A DNA stretch of 64,000 nucleotides from Kribbella kalugense (GCF_004365875.1 NZ_SODF01000002.1:1862971-1926970), one strand, 5' to 3'; positions 40,357-50,600 are shown, counted from the stretch's first letter. Numbers and translations are program-made. Notes: generated from the letters alone by a model not told the origin.

Positions 40357-41501
40357 ACGACGAACGCATGCGTCGCTGGCGGCTCGTGCTGGGTGGCGAG
40401 GCCGAGCCGGAGACCGGTACGACGCTGTCGGCCGAGGACCGGTCCGTCGACGCCGCATTGGCCGCGCTGTACGACGCCGCGGAGGGTGAGTCCGGGACTC
40501 AGCGAGCCTCCGGGCTGGGGTCGTCGGCGCCGCGGGTTGCACGCTGGCTGGGTGATATCCGGCAGTACTTCCCGAGCACCGTCGTACAGGTGATGCAGCG
40601 GGACGCGGTCGAGCGGCTCGGCATCACCCGGATGCTGATGGAGCCGGAGTTGCTCGGCGCGGTCGAGCCCGACGTACACCTGGTCAGCACGTTGCTCGCG
40701 CTCAACGAGGTGATGCCCGAGGAGACCAAGCAGACGGCGCGGGACGTGGTCGGCCGGGTGGTCGCTCAGCTCGAGGCGCGATTGGCGGAGCGCACGAGGG
40801 CTGCGGTCACGGGCGCACTCGACCGGGCCGGCCGGACGTCGCGGCCGCGGCACTCGGACATCGACTGGGACAGGACGATCCGGGCGAATCTGAAGCACTT
40901 CTCGCCGGCGCTCGGGACGATCGTGCCGGACCGGCTGGTGGGGTACGCGCGGCGGAACCACAGCGTCCAGCGCGACATCGTGCTGGCGATCGACCAGTCG
41001 GGGTCGATGGCGGAGTCCGTCGTGTACGCGTCGCTGTTCGGTGCCGTGCTCGGGTCGATCCGGACGTTGCGGACGAGCCTGGTTGTGTTCGACACCGCGG
41101 TCGTGGATCTGACGGATCAGTTGGAGGATCCGGTCGACGTGCTGTTCGGGACCCAGCTGGGCGGCGGCACCGACATCAACCGGGCGCTGGCGTACTGCGA
41201 GGACCTGGTGACGAAACCGGCCGACACGGTGGTCGTGCTGATCTCCGATCTCTACGAGGGCGGCGTCCGGGAAGAGATGCTCCGACGAGCGCGTTCCTTG
41301 GTGGAGTCCGGCGTACAACTGATCGCCTTGCTGGCTTTGGCCGACTCAGGGACACCGTCGTACGACGCCGAGAATGCGGCCGCGCTAGCGGATCTCGGCG
41401 TACCGACGTTCGCCTGTACGCCGGACCTGTTCCCGGACCTGATGGCCGCGGCGATCCGGCACGAGGACATCACCAACTGGGCAGCCACCAACCTGACGTA
41501 A
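40353..41501 (+). CDS. vWA-domain protein (MoxR partner)
   Basis: A 382-aa protein. The C-terminal von Willebrand A domain has the MIDAS motif DQSGS (D214, in IVLAIDQSGSMAESVVY), a second acidic loop near LVVFDTAVVDLTDQL and a GGGTDINRALAY threonine loop, so a Mg2+-dependent metal site is intact. The N-terminal 180 residues are helical. In MoxR systems such proteins bind the AAA+ ring and the substrate. It is last in the operon and ATGA-coupled to DUF5682. Confidence 0.9.
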   Translation: MNDERMRRWRLVLGGEAEPETGTTLSAEDRSVDAALAALYDAAEGESGTQRASGLGSSAPRVARWLGDIRQYFPSTVVQVMQRDAVERLGITRMLMEPELLGAVEPDVHLVSTLLALNEVMPEETKQTARDVVGRVVAQLEARLAERTRAAVTGALDRAGRTSRPRHSDIDWDRTIRANLKHFSPALGTIVPDRLVGYARRNHSVQRDIVLAIDQSGSMAESVVYASLFGAVLGSIRTLRTSLVVFDTAVVDLTDQLEDPVDVLFGTQLGGGTDINRALAYCEDLVTKPADTVVVLISDLYEGGVREEMLRRARSLVESGVQLIALLALADSGTPSYDAENAAALADLGVPTFACTPDLFPDLMAAAIRHEDITNWAATNLT

Positions 41502-41553
41502 GGGCGCGGTAATTCGGCTGACACTCCCCGGTGCCGGTGCGACGGTGGGTGGC

Positions 41554-41985
41554 ATGAAGATCAGCGAGATCCGGCCCGACGAGTATGAGCGGGCTGCGGA
41601 GTTGTGGGAGGCCTCGGTCCGGGCGACGCATGACTTCGTCACTGAGTCGGATCTAGACGTCTTCCGGCCGTTGGTACGGGCGTCGTTCGCGGAGATCCCG
41701 CAGTTGGCCGGGTTGCGGACCGATGACGGGCTGCTGATCGGGTTCATCGGCGTGGCTGAGGGCAACGTCGAGATGCTCTTCCTCGACCCGGCGTACCGCG
41801 GTCGGGGCGGCGGCAGCCTGCTACTGGAGCACGCCTTCGCGGACTTCGCCGCCACCAAGGTCGACGTCAACGAGCAGAACCCGCAGGCGATCGGCTTCTA
41901 CCAACTCCACGGCTTCCGCACCGTCTCCCGCAGTGAGCACGATGAGACCGGGAAGCCCTACCCGATCCTGCACATGACGCTCTAG
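41554..41985 (+). CDS. GNAT family N-acetyltransferase
   Basis: A 143-aa GNAT protein. EYERAAELWEASVRATHDFV opens the fold; LFLDPAYRGRGGGSLLLEHA has the R/Q-x-x-G-x-G/A acetyl-CoA loop; VNEQNPQAIGFYQLHGFRTV is the motif-B helix. It resembles YjaB/PA4866-type small acetyltransferases. ATG 41554 is preferred to GTG 41545, since it gives the usual opening MKISEIRPDE. The stop overlaps that of the convergent YCII gene by 4 bp. Confidence 0.87.
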   Translation: MKISEIRPDEYERAAELWEASVRATHDFVTESDLDVFRPLVRASFAEIPQLAGLRTDDGLLIGFIGVAEGNVEMLFLDPAYRGRGGGSLLLEHAFADFAATKVDVNEQNPQAIGFYQLHGFRTVSRSEHDETGKPYPILHMTL

Positions 41986-42326
41986 CCGGCGATCTCCAGG
42001 ATGTCGATCGGGGTGTACGGGTCGGCCTCGGCGAAGCGGAGGGCCCACTGGACGGCCTCCTCCTTGCTGTCGACGCGGATGATCGAGACGCCCGCGACGA
42101 GCTCCTTCGTCTCAGCGAACGGGCCGTCCATCACCCGCGGCTGACCCGGTGCCGGGAACGTGACCCGCGCACCGCGCGAGCTCGGCATCAGCCCCTCGCC
42201 GAGCACCAGCACCCCGGCCTGACGCATCTCCTCCAGCACGGCGTCCGCCCGCTCGAGGATCTTCGGATCCGGCGGGTTGCCGGCCTCCAGGCTGTCGTTG
42301 GTCTTGTGCAGCAGCATGTACCTCAT
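41982..42326 (-). CDS. YCII-related domain protein
   Basis: A 114-aa DGPF/YCII-type protein. It opens MRYMLLHKTNDSLEAG and contains RVMDGPFAETKELVAGVSII, the diagnostic loop. It is longer than the YCII protein at 1918-2280 by an inserted helix (ILERADAVLEEMRQAGVL). No sigma factor is adjacent. Function of the family is not settled. Confidence 0.87.
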   Translation of the reverse strand: MRYMLLHKTNDSLEAGNPPDPKILERADAVLEEMRQAGVLVLGEGLMPSSRGARVTFPAPGQPRVMDGPFAETKELVAGVSIIRVDSKEEAVQWALRFAEADPYTPIDILEIAG

Positions 42327-42342
42327 GCCGAGACGATAACCG

Positions 42343-43629
42343 TCAGATGAGCTGCGCGAGGTTGCTCGGGGCGTAGTAGCTGCTCGGGTCGTCGCAGAGC
42401 GGCGCCTGAGTGAGCTCGGCCGGCCGCGACATCAGCAGCGCGTGGCCCTTAGCGATCGCGGGCGCCAGGTACTCGTGCCCGGGGAGATTAGCGACCGCCG
42501 TACGGCAGCCGAGCGCCATGCCCTCGAACAGCGCCGTGGTCGACACCCCGACCTGGTACGTCGCTGTGGCGAGCAGATCGAGTGTGCTGCCGCCAGTCGA
42601 CAACTGCACCCCGGCCGGGATCGCGTAGTCCTCCGCGCGCTCACTCGGGTGCAACCGGTAGAGGACCTCCAGCTCCGGATGCTCCTTCGCCACGGCATCC
42701 GCGACCTGCACGAGCTCCGCACCGACCGTCCCTTGCGAGAGGAACACCACCCGCCGCGGATCCTTCGGCCCAGGCGCCGGCAGGAACGTCGCGCCCATCA
42801 CCTCGGTCCGCATCCCGGCCGGCAGCTCCGCGACGTCGGTCCAGTACGACCCGAAGCACCACAGCTCGTCCGGCTGATCGGCGACCACGGGCCGTCCCGG
42901 GTAGCTGTAGCCCAGGTGGAACGGGCTGATCGCGCCGTGCTGCAGCTCGACGACGCGGATCCCGAGATCGCGGGCCGCGCCGACGATGTGCTGGTGGAAG
43001 TACGCGACCACGACGTACACGGTCTTGATCCGGTGCCGCTTGAGCAGGGCGCGGTACAGGGATCGGAGCCGCAGGTGCTTCGGTACTTCGCGGGCGATCA
43101 GTGAGCCGACCGGGATCCGGACACCGGTCAGTTCCTCGAGGGCTCGGCCGATGCCGCGGTCGTCGGCGGTCCGGGGATGGATCGCGCCGGCGGCGGACGT
43201 GAAGAAGTCGAGGTTCTTGCTGCCGGGGAGCGGGGTGCCGTTGATGCCCGAGTCGAGGATCAGGGCGTTGCCGCCGAGCGCTGCGCGGAGCTCGTCGGTG
43301 TAGATCTCGACACCGTTCGGTTTCCGCGGATGCGGTACGACGAGAGCGTCGTACCGGCCGGGGAACGGGGACCTGCCGACGATCCCGGTGACGTGCCTCC
43401 CGACCAGGGCGGCCTTGTCGTACGGCGTACGTCGTACCGGGTGAGGGGCGCCGTGGATGCCGCTGCGGCGGGTCAGCTCATGGAAGACGCGCATCCGGAT
43501 GATCGGCCAGGGGTGAGCGCCTTTGATCTGCCACCCGAGCAGCTCCAGGTCCGTCTCCACCTGCCAGATCGCCTGGCACAGACTTGCCACCGTCGGACCC
43601 GGCTCCGTGCCGTTCCCGGTACTCGTCAT
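42343..43629 (-). CDS. GT-B-like glycan/capsule-biosynthesis protein
   Basis: A 428-aa soluble protein. The opening (LGWQIKGAHPWPIIRMRVFH) and the VELQHGAISPFHLGY motif are typical of GT-B-like transferases in polysaccharide clusters, and a late part GGSTLDLLATATYQVGVSTT then ALFEGMALG resembles the nucleotide-sugar-binding half. Donor and acceptor are unknown. The start codon at 43629 overlaps the end of the upstream GT2 gene by about 150 bp; a GTG nearer 43590 would reduce but not remove this. Confidence 0.7.
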   Translation of the reverse strand: MTSTGNGTEPGPTVASLCQAIWQVETDLELLGWQIKGAHPWPIIRMRVFHELTRRSGIHGAPHPVRRTPYDKAALVGRHVTGIVGRSPFPGRYDALVVPHPRKPNGVEIYTDELRAALGGNALILDSGINGTPLPGSKNLDFFTSAAGAIHPRTADDRGIGRALEELTGVRIPVGSLIAREVPKHLRLRSLYRALLKRHRIKTVYVVVAYFHQHIVGAARDLGIRVVELQHGAISPFHLGYSYPGRPVVADQPDELWCFGSYWTDVAELPAGMRTEVMGATFLPAPGPKDPRRVVFLSQGTVGAELVQVADAVAKEHPELEVLYRLHPSERAEDYAIPAGVQLSTGGSTLDLLATATYQVGVSTTALFEGMALGCRTAVANLPGHEYLAPAIAKGHALLMSRPAELTQAPLCDDPSSYYAPSNLAQLI

Positions 43630-44533
43630 GGTTGATCCCTACTATCCCGGCGAGGCTACCGACGCCCGAGAAGAACCGGCGGACTGCCTTCAGCAGGTGC
43701 GTCTTCCGGCCGAGCAGCAGCCCGGCGAGGGCGAACCCGATCGCCGAGATCACCCGGGCCGAAGCATAGGCCAGGACGAGTACGTAGCTGATCGCGCCCG
43801 GGCGGATCAGCAGCCGGCTGATCGTGTCCCCGCTGCCGGAGCGGAACGCACGCCGTACCAGCCAGCGCAGGGTGGTCCGGCCGACCGGGACCTCCTCCTG
43901 GATGCACGCCTCCTCGGACCAGACGATCCGGAACCCGGCCCGGTGCACGCGGAGGAAGAAGTGCAGGTCGCTGGAGCCGGTGTACCGGAACGCGGGATGG
44001 AAGCCCGGCGTGACCGTGTGGTAGACGCGGCGGCTGACCAGGGTGTTGTTCGTGTACGCCTTCCGGAGCTCCTCGCCGCTGGTGTGCCGGCCAGTCGAGT
44101 CGTGGACGTCGCTGTAGTGGTTCCAGGCCGGGGCGCCGGGCGGGAGGTTGCCCTTCACCGGCCCGGTGACAACGTCGGCACCGGTCGACTCCCACGCCTT
44201 CAGCAGGGTCTTGAGCCAGCCGGGCGGGGCCACCTCGTCGTCGTCGACGAAGATCAGCGCGTCGTCGTTCCAGCACAGCTCGACGGACCGCTCCCGGGCG
44301 AAAGGAATGCCCGGCTCCGGTTCCACCACCGATTCGATCGGGTACGGCGTACCTTCCCCGAACTCCTCCATGACCCGCGCCGCCGACCCCTCGGCGTCGT
44401 TGTCGACCACCACGATCCGGATCGCGTAGTCCCCGTCTGCAGGCAACTCCTGAGCCTGCAAACTCGTCAACAACCCCCGCAACAGAGCAGGTCGCCTGAA
44501 GGTAATCACCGCAATGGCGACGCAGGTGCTCAT
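43478..44533 (-). CDS. Glycosyltransferase family 2 with C-terminal membrane segment
   Basis: A 351-aa GT2 enzyme. MSTCVAIAVITFRRPALLRG and IVVVDNDAEGSAARVMEEFG are the first GT-A strands; the metal site is LIFVDDDEVAPPGW; RYTGSSDLHFFLRVHRAGF is the acceptor region. A hydrophobic segment (ISAIGFALAGLLLG) lies near 280, after which the tail (GSLAGIVGINHDEYRERHGA and on) overlaps the next gene by 152 bp and looks low-complexity. A late frameshift or an unusual long tail is possible. ATG 44533 gives the GT-A start. It probably builds a cell-surface glycan with the downstream protein. Confidence 0.78.
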   Translation of the reverse strand: MSTCVAIAVITFRRPALLRGLLTSLQAQELPADGDYAIRIVVVDNDAEGSAARVMEEFGEGTPYPIESVVEPEPGIPFARERSVELCWNDDALIFVDDDEVAPPGWLKTLLKAWESTGADVVTGPVKGNLPPGAPAWNHYSDVHDSTGRHTSGEELRKAYTNNTLVSRRVYHTVTPGFHPAFRYTGSSDLHFFLRVHRAGFRIVWSEEACIQEEVPVGRTTLRWLVRRAFRSGSGDTISRLLIRPGAISYVLVLAYASARVISAIGFALAGLLLGRKTHLLKAVRRFFSGVGSLAGIVGINHDEYRERHGAGSDGGKSVPGDLAGGDGPGAARVADQRRSPLADHPDARLP

Positions 44534-44620
44534 GGCGCCCGAGACTATCGGTCCGAACCAACAACCGCCCATCCAACTCCTTGTGACATCCCCCCACATT
44601 CCGGCCGGTCCACGGTCCGG

Positions 44621-44648
44621 AAATTGCAGGAAGTTGCAGAAGTTGTAA
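44621..44648 (+). promoter_or_regulatory. TTGCAG direct repeats ahead of the subtilase gene
   Basis: AAATTGCAGG and AAGTTGCAGA are repeated with 10-bp spacing and followed by AGTTGTAACG 9 bp later. Repeats of this kind, on the same face of the helix, often bind sugar-type LacI or other regulators. They lie about 70-95 bp before the ATG at 44716. Role inferred. Confidence 0.45.
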
Positions 44649-44715
44649 CGCCGGTGGCGTGGTGAGCGATTTAGGGCAGGGACCTTATGTGGTCCAGTCC
44701 GCCCGATTGAGGTTC

Positions 44716-47604
44716 ATGGGGGTTGTGGTGTCTCGTACTGCTCGTTGGTTGCGGCTGGCTGTGCCGGCTGCTCTGGTTGCGGGGTCGGTGGTGGTTGTCA
44801 CCGGGTCGTCCGGGACCGCCTCGGTGTCTGCCGAGCCGCGTCTGGTCCAGGCGAAGTTCAGTCCCGGTGCGAGCGGACCCGCGTACGACGCGAAGTCCGT
44901 GATCGTCCAGTTCAAGGCGAAGGCCACCACGTCGGCCCGCAAGGCCGCGGTGGCCAAGGTGAAGGGCACGCCGGATGTGTCCGTCACCGCCGACGTCGTC
45001 AAGGTCACAGGTGACGTCCCGGCGACCGAACTGCTGAAGAAGTTCAAGGCCGACCCGTCGGTGGAGCTTGCCTCGCTCAACTACATCCGGAAGAAGTCGG
45101 CCACCCCGAACGACGAGCTGTACACGAACTACCAGAAGTACCTGTCGACCGTCCGCGTCGACAAAGCCTGGGACCTCTCGAAGTCCGCCGGCACCCAGTA
45201 CATCGGTGTCCTCGACACCGGCGTCGACGCCGGCCACCCGGACCTGGCCGGCCACCTGCTGCCCGGCTACAACACCTTCAACACAGCCCTGGCGCCGAAC
45301 GACGGTGACGGCCACGGTACGGCGGTGACCGGCATCATCGCGGCCGGTACCGCGAACGGGATCGGCGTCTCCGGCGTCGCCTGGAACGCGAAGGTCCGCC
45401 CGGTCAAGGTGCTCGACGACACCGGCTCGGGCGAGGACAGCAACCTGATCAACGGCATCAACTGGGCGGTCAAGAACGGCGTCCGGGTGATCAACATGTC
45501 ACTCGGCGGCGAGGGCGACGACCCGGTCCTGCACACCGCGATCCAGAACGCGGTCGCCAAGGGCGTCGTACTGGTCGCCGCGGCCGGCAACACCGGCGGC
45601 GACTCGTCGAACCACTTCCCCGGGGCGTACCCGGAGGTCCTGTCGGTCGGCGCCACCAACTCCGCCGGCGTGCTGACCAGCTTCAGCAGCTACGGCGACA
45701 CGGTCGACATCGCCGCCCCGGGCTACGACATCACCAGCACCGCGCCCCGCGCAGGGACCCCGGCCGGCTACGAGCCGTACTTTCTCGGCATGGCGGGTAC
45801 GTCGTTCTCGTCTCCGATCGTCGCCGGTGTCGCGGCCCTGGTCCGGAACAAGTGGCCGTCGTTCACCCCGGCGCAGGTGATGGCCCGCCTGAAGGCGACC
45901 GCCCGCGACGCCGGCCCGCGCGGCACCGACCCGTACTACGGCGCCGGCATCCTCGACGCGTACTACGCCCTCGGCGGCGCGCGGACGACGGACTTCGCCA
46001 TGGGCGCAGCCGACAAGAACGACCAGCCCTCCCGCGCCGGTGAGCTGATCGCCGGGGTCGCGGTCTCGTCGACGATCAGCGTCGAGGGCGACGTCGACTG
46101 GTACAAGGTTCCGGCCGGCGCAGGCTCGCACCAGGTGCGCGTCGACGTCACCGGAGCGATGTTCGACTCGGGCACCTACGCGCAGAACTTCGGACCGGTC
46201 GTCTCGGTGTACGACAGCGCCCTCAAGCCGCTGGCGTTCGTCCAGAAGCCGGTGCCGCCGGTGGACAGCGACGGGTACGAGATCCCGCAGGCGCTGACCG
46301 CCAGCACCTACGCCACGCTCCCGGCCGAGACCGCCTACATCTCGGTCCGCAACGCCAACGGGTCGCGCGACAGCCGTGCGTACTCGCTGAAGGTCACCAA
46401 TGCGGACGGCAACGTCGGCACCGCGCCGATCCCGACCTACCCGGTCCTGGATGCCCTGCCCGCGGATCTCTCCACCATCCAGAGCACCGAGATCCAGCCG
46501 GTGGTCACGTTCGCTCCGGAGGTCACCGCGGACAGCGTTATCAGCGGTCTGAAGCTCCTGAACGGCTGGACCGGCGCGGTCGTCCCGGCCGGCGTGACCT
46601 ACGACCCGTCGTCGCACCAGGCGATTCTCACCCCGAAGGCTTCGTTGCTTGAGGCAACGCCGTACAAGCTCTCGGCGACCGGTGTGGTGGAGACCTCCGG
46701 TGCCGCGGTGGCTCCGTTCAGCACGGTCTTCAGCACCCCGGACCTGGTACCGCAGAAGCTGGCCACCTTCACCGGCAGCGGCGCGTACCTGGCCGCGAGC
46801 CTCGCCTGGGAGATCCCGCCGACCACGGACCTCGACCGGGTGGTCGTACGGCGCAACGTCGGCAGCAAGGCGCCGACGTCGAGCACCGGCACGCTCGTCT
46901 ACTCGGGCACCGGGACATCGGTGAAGAACACTGGGCTGGCACAGGGCACGACGTACACCTACGCCGGCTGGGTCGTCGACCGCGGCGGTCACTACAGCCC
47001 GATCGCGATCAAGCAGTTGTTCGGGATGAAGTCGGGGATCGCGGTGACGTCGACGTTGATCAACTACGGCGGCGCGATCACGATCAAGGGCAGCACGCTG
47101 CGGATCGACAACAAGGTGTACGCCGGTCTGCCGGTCAACGTCTACGTGCGGCCGAAGAACTCGACCAAGTTCGCCCTGCTCGCGGCGTTGAAGACGTCCT
47201 CCACCGGGACGCTCTCGGTGACGCACAAGCCGCTCGTGTCGTCGGTGTACATGCTGACGTTCCCGGGCAACGCCGACCTGATGGGCACCCGTACGGCGGA
47301 CATCACCGTGCAGGTCCGTCCGACGATCTCCGCGACCCTCGCGCCGACGGCGATCAAGCTCGGCAAGACGACCGCCTTCAGTGGGTACGTCGCTCCTGCG
47401 CACGCCGGGCAGGCCGTCTACCTGCAGCAGTACGGCAGCAAGGTGTGGAAGTCGATCGCTTCGGTGAAGCTGATCAGCTCCGGTAAGTACGCGTTCGGGA
47501 TCAAGCCGGCCATCCGCGGCCAGATCGCCTACCGCGTCTACTTCGCCGGCGACGCCGACCACGCCCCGGCGTACTCGATCAACAAGATCGTCACGGTCAG
47601 CTGA
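44716..47604 (+). CDS. Secreted S8 (subtilisin-like) peptidase
   Basis: A 962-aa exported protease. Signal peptide about residues 1-38, then a propeptide-like region (VKGTPDVSVTADVVKVTGD). The catalytic triad is Asp167 (VLDTGVDAGHP), His200 (GDGHGTAVTG) and Ser363 (GTSFSSPIVAG), with oxyanion Asn in the VAAAGNTGGD segment. After about 420 a PPC-like domain (DWYKVPAGAGSHQVRVDV) and several beta-sandwich repeats, among them ITIKGSTLRIDNK and LGKTTAFSGYVAPAH, lead to the C-terminus. ATG 44716 follows TGAGG; a GTG four codons on is possible. A perfect terminator follows. Substrates unknown. Confidence 0.9.
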   Translation: MGVVVSRTARWLRLAVPAALVAGSVVVVTGSSGTASVSAEPRLVQAKFSPGASGPAYDAKSVIVQFKAKATTSARKAAVAKVKGTPDVSVTADVVKVTGDVPATELLKKFKADPSVELASLNYIRKKSATPNDELYTNYQKYLSTVRVDKAWDLSKSAGTQYIGVLDTGVDAGHPDLAGHLLPGYNTFNTALAPNDGDGHGTAVTGIIAAGTANGIGVSGVAWNAKVRPVKVLDDTGSGEDSNLINGINWAVKNGVRVINMSLGGEGDDPVLHTAIQNAVAKGVVLVAAAGNTGGDSSNHFPGAYPEVLSVGATNSAGVLTSFSSYGDTVDIAAPGYDITSTAPRAGTPAGYEPYFLGMAGTSFSSPIVAGVAALVRNKWPSFTPAQVMARLKATARDAGPRGTDPYYGAGILDAYYALGGARTTDFAMGAADKNDQPSRAGELIAGVAVSSTISVEGDVDWYKVPAGAGSHQVRVDVTGAMFDSGTYAQNFGPVVSVYDSALKPLAFVQKPVPPVDSDGYEIPQALTASTYATLPAETAYISVRNANGSRDSRAYSLKVTNADGNVGTAPIPTYPVLDALPADLSTIQSTEIQPVVTFAPEVTADSVISGLKLLNGWTGAVVPAGVTYDPSSHQAILTPKASLLEATPYKLSATGVVETSGAAVAPFSTVFSTPDLVPQKLATFTGSGAYLAASLAWEIPPTTDLDRVVVRRNVGSKAPTSSTGTLVYSGTGTSVKNTGLAQGTTYTYAGWVVDRGGHYSPIAIKQLFGMKSGIAVTSTLINYGGAITIKGSTLRIDNKVYAGLPVNVYVRPKNSTKFALLAALKTSSTGTLSVTHKPLVSSVYMLTFPGNADLMGTRTADITVQVRPTISATLAPTAIKLGKTTAFSGYVAPAHAGQAVYLQQYGSKVWKSIASVKLISSGKYAFGIKPAIRGQIAYRVYFAGDADHAPAYSINKIVTVS

Positions 47605-47644
47605 ATTGGTTGCCCACCGCCCCCAGAGGCGGTGGGCAACCAAT
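47605..47644. terminator. Perfect 17-bp stem terminator
   Basis: ATTGGTTGCCCACCGCC pairs perfectly with GGCGGTGGGCAACCAAT around CCCAGA, between the convergent subtilase and the large secreted protein gene. Confidence 0.9.
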
Positions 47645-47647
47645 CGA

Positions 47648-50600
47648 TCAACCGCAGTTGTGCGCAGCACTGGTGGTCGAACCAACGACCACATCCACCG
47701 CGCCGCCCAGAGCAGTCAGGTGTACGGCGTTGACCGTGAGCCCGTGGTCAGCGCCGACGACCGGCACCTGCTCATTGATCACCAGTCGAGCCGCGCCGCC
47801 GAGATCGATCCCCGAGTTCGGGGCATCGGAGACCGTGACCGGTTTGCCGGCGATCTTCAGGGTCAACGTCGTCGTACCGTTGGCCTTCGTGCAGGTGCTT
47901 GTCGAGGTGGCGGTCAAGCCGGACACCTCGATCACGTCCAGTCCGGGGATGCCGATCCGGACGCTGTCCGCAGTACTCACCGCCGTCGCCGTACTCGGTT
48001 CGACGGCGGTCGCCACCTTGGCGCACAGTGCGCTCGCGGTGATCACGAGGGTGTTGACTGCTGCCTGGCAGGCCGGTGCATTCACCCTGGCCTCGGTAGC
48101 GCGGACTTCGCCGGTGTCCGGTGCGGGCGGCAACTCGAGCTTGACCACGGCCAGGTTCACCGCAGCTGACATCCCGTAGGCCCGGCCGGTCACGTATTCG
48201 AGGTGCGCCGTACCGCGGACGACTGACCGTTCGTGCCCACGATCACCGGAGTACGTCGCTGCCAACGGCACCGAGCCCTGATCGTTCAACGGCTGGTTGA
48301 CCTCGCCGATCGTGCAGTGCGCCGTCCCGGTGAAGTCGGTTGTGGCGTAGCAGGTCTGCTCGTTGACGCCGGCGCCCAGTGTCAGCGCGACCGTCCGTCG
48401 AGCCAGCGGGCCTACGGACGACTCGACCAGCTTCGCCCGCAGTTCGGCCGGCGCCCCGTTGGTGACGCGCGGCGCTCCGTCGAAGGCCAGCGAGGTAGCG
48501 ATCTTGCGCAGCTGGATACGGCCGGCGTACGACGACCACAGCTGGTCAGCGCCACCCGCCCAGTTGAGCCACACTCGGCCGTTGAACGCGTTGATGGCCG
48601 GCGCGGTGTCGCCAGAGTTGTCCGCCGCGACCGCCGAGGTCCAGCCGGTGCCGTCCGCGGTCCCAGCAACCCGGAACCCGTCTTCGCCCTTCCAAGCGGC
48701 GTAGAGCGTGTCGCCCACGGTCAAGGTCGCCGGGCCGTTGGACTCGCCAATTGTTGCGCCAGGCACCCACTGTGCACCGTCGGAGCTGGACGCGGAGCGA
48801 AGAGCCGAGCCGGCGGCCTCCTGCCACAGCAGCACCAGCCGACCCTTGTACGACGCCATCGCCGGGCTGACCGTGGTCCGTCCATCACCGGCATTTGCCG
48901 GAGCTGACCAGCTTCGACCGTCCGCACTCGCGGCAATCGACAGACCATCACCCGCACCCCTCCAGGCGACGAAGATCTTGCCGCCCAGCACACTCAGAGC
49001 GGGTCCCGCGGTCCCGGCAGCGGCGAGGGTCTTCGCAGCGGCCTGGTCGGTCACCTGAACCGGAGCCGACCAGGTCACTCCATCCGGACTCGTTGCGACC
49101 AGGACCTTGTTGCCCTCGGCCCACGATGCGACCAGGTTTCCACCCTGTACGGCGAGCGCCGGGCGTGCAGTCGTCGTCTGCCCGGCGAGCACCTGCGACG
49201 CTTCACTCCAGGTCACCCCGTCAGCTGTCGACGACAGGTAGAGCCCGGAGTCCTTCCCGCGCCAGAGCGCGAACTGAACGCCCTTGAAGCTGGTTACAGC
49301 AGGCGTGTCGTCCAGGGCCGGCGCCGCAGCGGTTGGGGTTGCCGCCGACCAGGTCGCCAGCGCGGGCGAGTCCACCGGCAGGTCATCGGCCGGCGCACCA
49401 GGCGCCGTACCAGGGTTGACCGTATCCGTGACCAACCGCAGATTGCGCATCGCCGTCTGGACCAGCGGCAAGGTCTCGTCGACGCCTTCCCACCGGGACT
49501 TGAAGTGGTCGGCGTAGACGCCGGCCAGCCGGTTCAGCCGAACGGCTGCGCTCCAACTCAGGCAGGCCGCGAACGGATCCTCGCCTTCCAGCCCCGGCAG
49601 CCGCTGACAGTTGTCGGTGCCTTCGAGCTGATCCTGCTGTTCCGGTGCCTGTCCGGCGGCCAGGTTGTCCGCCGCCGCGTCGAGCAGGGCCGCGAAGGTG
49701 AATCCGTCGTCCGACGTGTTGTCGTAGATCGCATGGTCGCCGAACAGCAGCGCCCGTAGGCTGTCGTCGGACTCGAGCGCCCGCGGGAAGCCGAGCTGCG
49801 TGTAGGCACGCAGCAGCTTGACCGTCAGGTTGACGTCAGCCGTGGTGTCCAGCTCGCGCCGGAGCGCTGTTGCCGCCTCGCGGTAGTGGTCGATCCGCTT
49901 GTTCTTCAGGAACTCCGTCATCCGCGTCACGGCGTCGGCCTCGGTGTCGGCCGGTACGTCGATGGTCGCGTTCTGCTGGAACGCCGTCCGATCGCCCTTC
50001 TCCCAGTTGTCGATCAACGGCTTCGACGGCTCGAGCACCGGACCGCATTCGTTCGGCCCTTGCTGCCAGTACTGCTTGCAGGTCTGGTAGGTGACGTGGT
50101 TCTCGACGACCTTCGTTGTGGTCCGGGCGACCTTCGTCGCGCTGCCCGGCCAGGTCAGACTCTCGGTGAACTTCACCCGCAGATCCGCGAAGCGCACGGT
50201 GATCAGGAACGGTCCGACGATGTCCGAGGTCTCGCCCGGGTTGACCCAGTCGGCGCTCCAGCAGACGTCGTACTTCGGACCTTGCGGATGCGCGTACCGG
50301 GCGAACTGCTCGGCGGCGGCCAGGTCCTTGCCGTTCACGTTCTCCGGCGTCAGGAGATTCTCGCCGCCGCCGCATTGCGGGGTGTCCTGCGGACTGACCA
50401 GATCGTCTTCCGGAACGTTCTGCTCGGGGCCGTCGAAGAGCCCGTACTCCTTGCCCTCCTTGACGTTCTTCTCCCGCGCCTGGATCGCGTTCGCCAGCTT
50501 CACGGTCTGCGAGGTGTAGTTGCCGAGCAGCTGGCCGAACAGCGGGTTCGTCGTACCGTCGGCAGCAGGCTTGCTGAACGACTGGGCAGCGTCGCGGATG

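Noticed and set aside
45499..47694. Minus-strand open frame of 731 codons opposite the subtilase
   Set aside because: The plus strand has a complete catalytic triad and domains; the opposite frame has only Arg/Val/Asp-rich filler.
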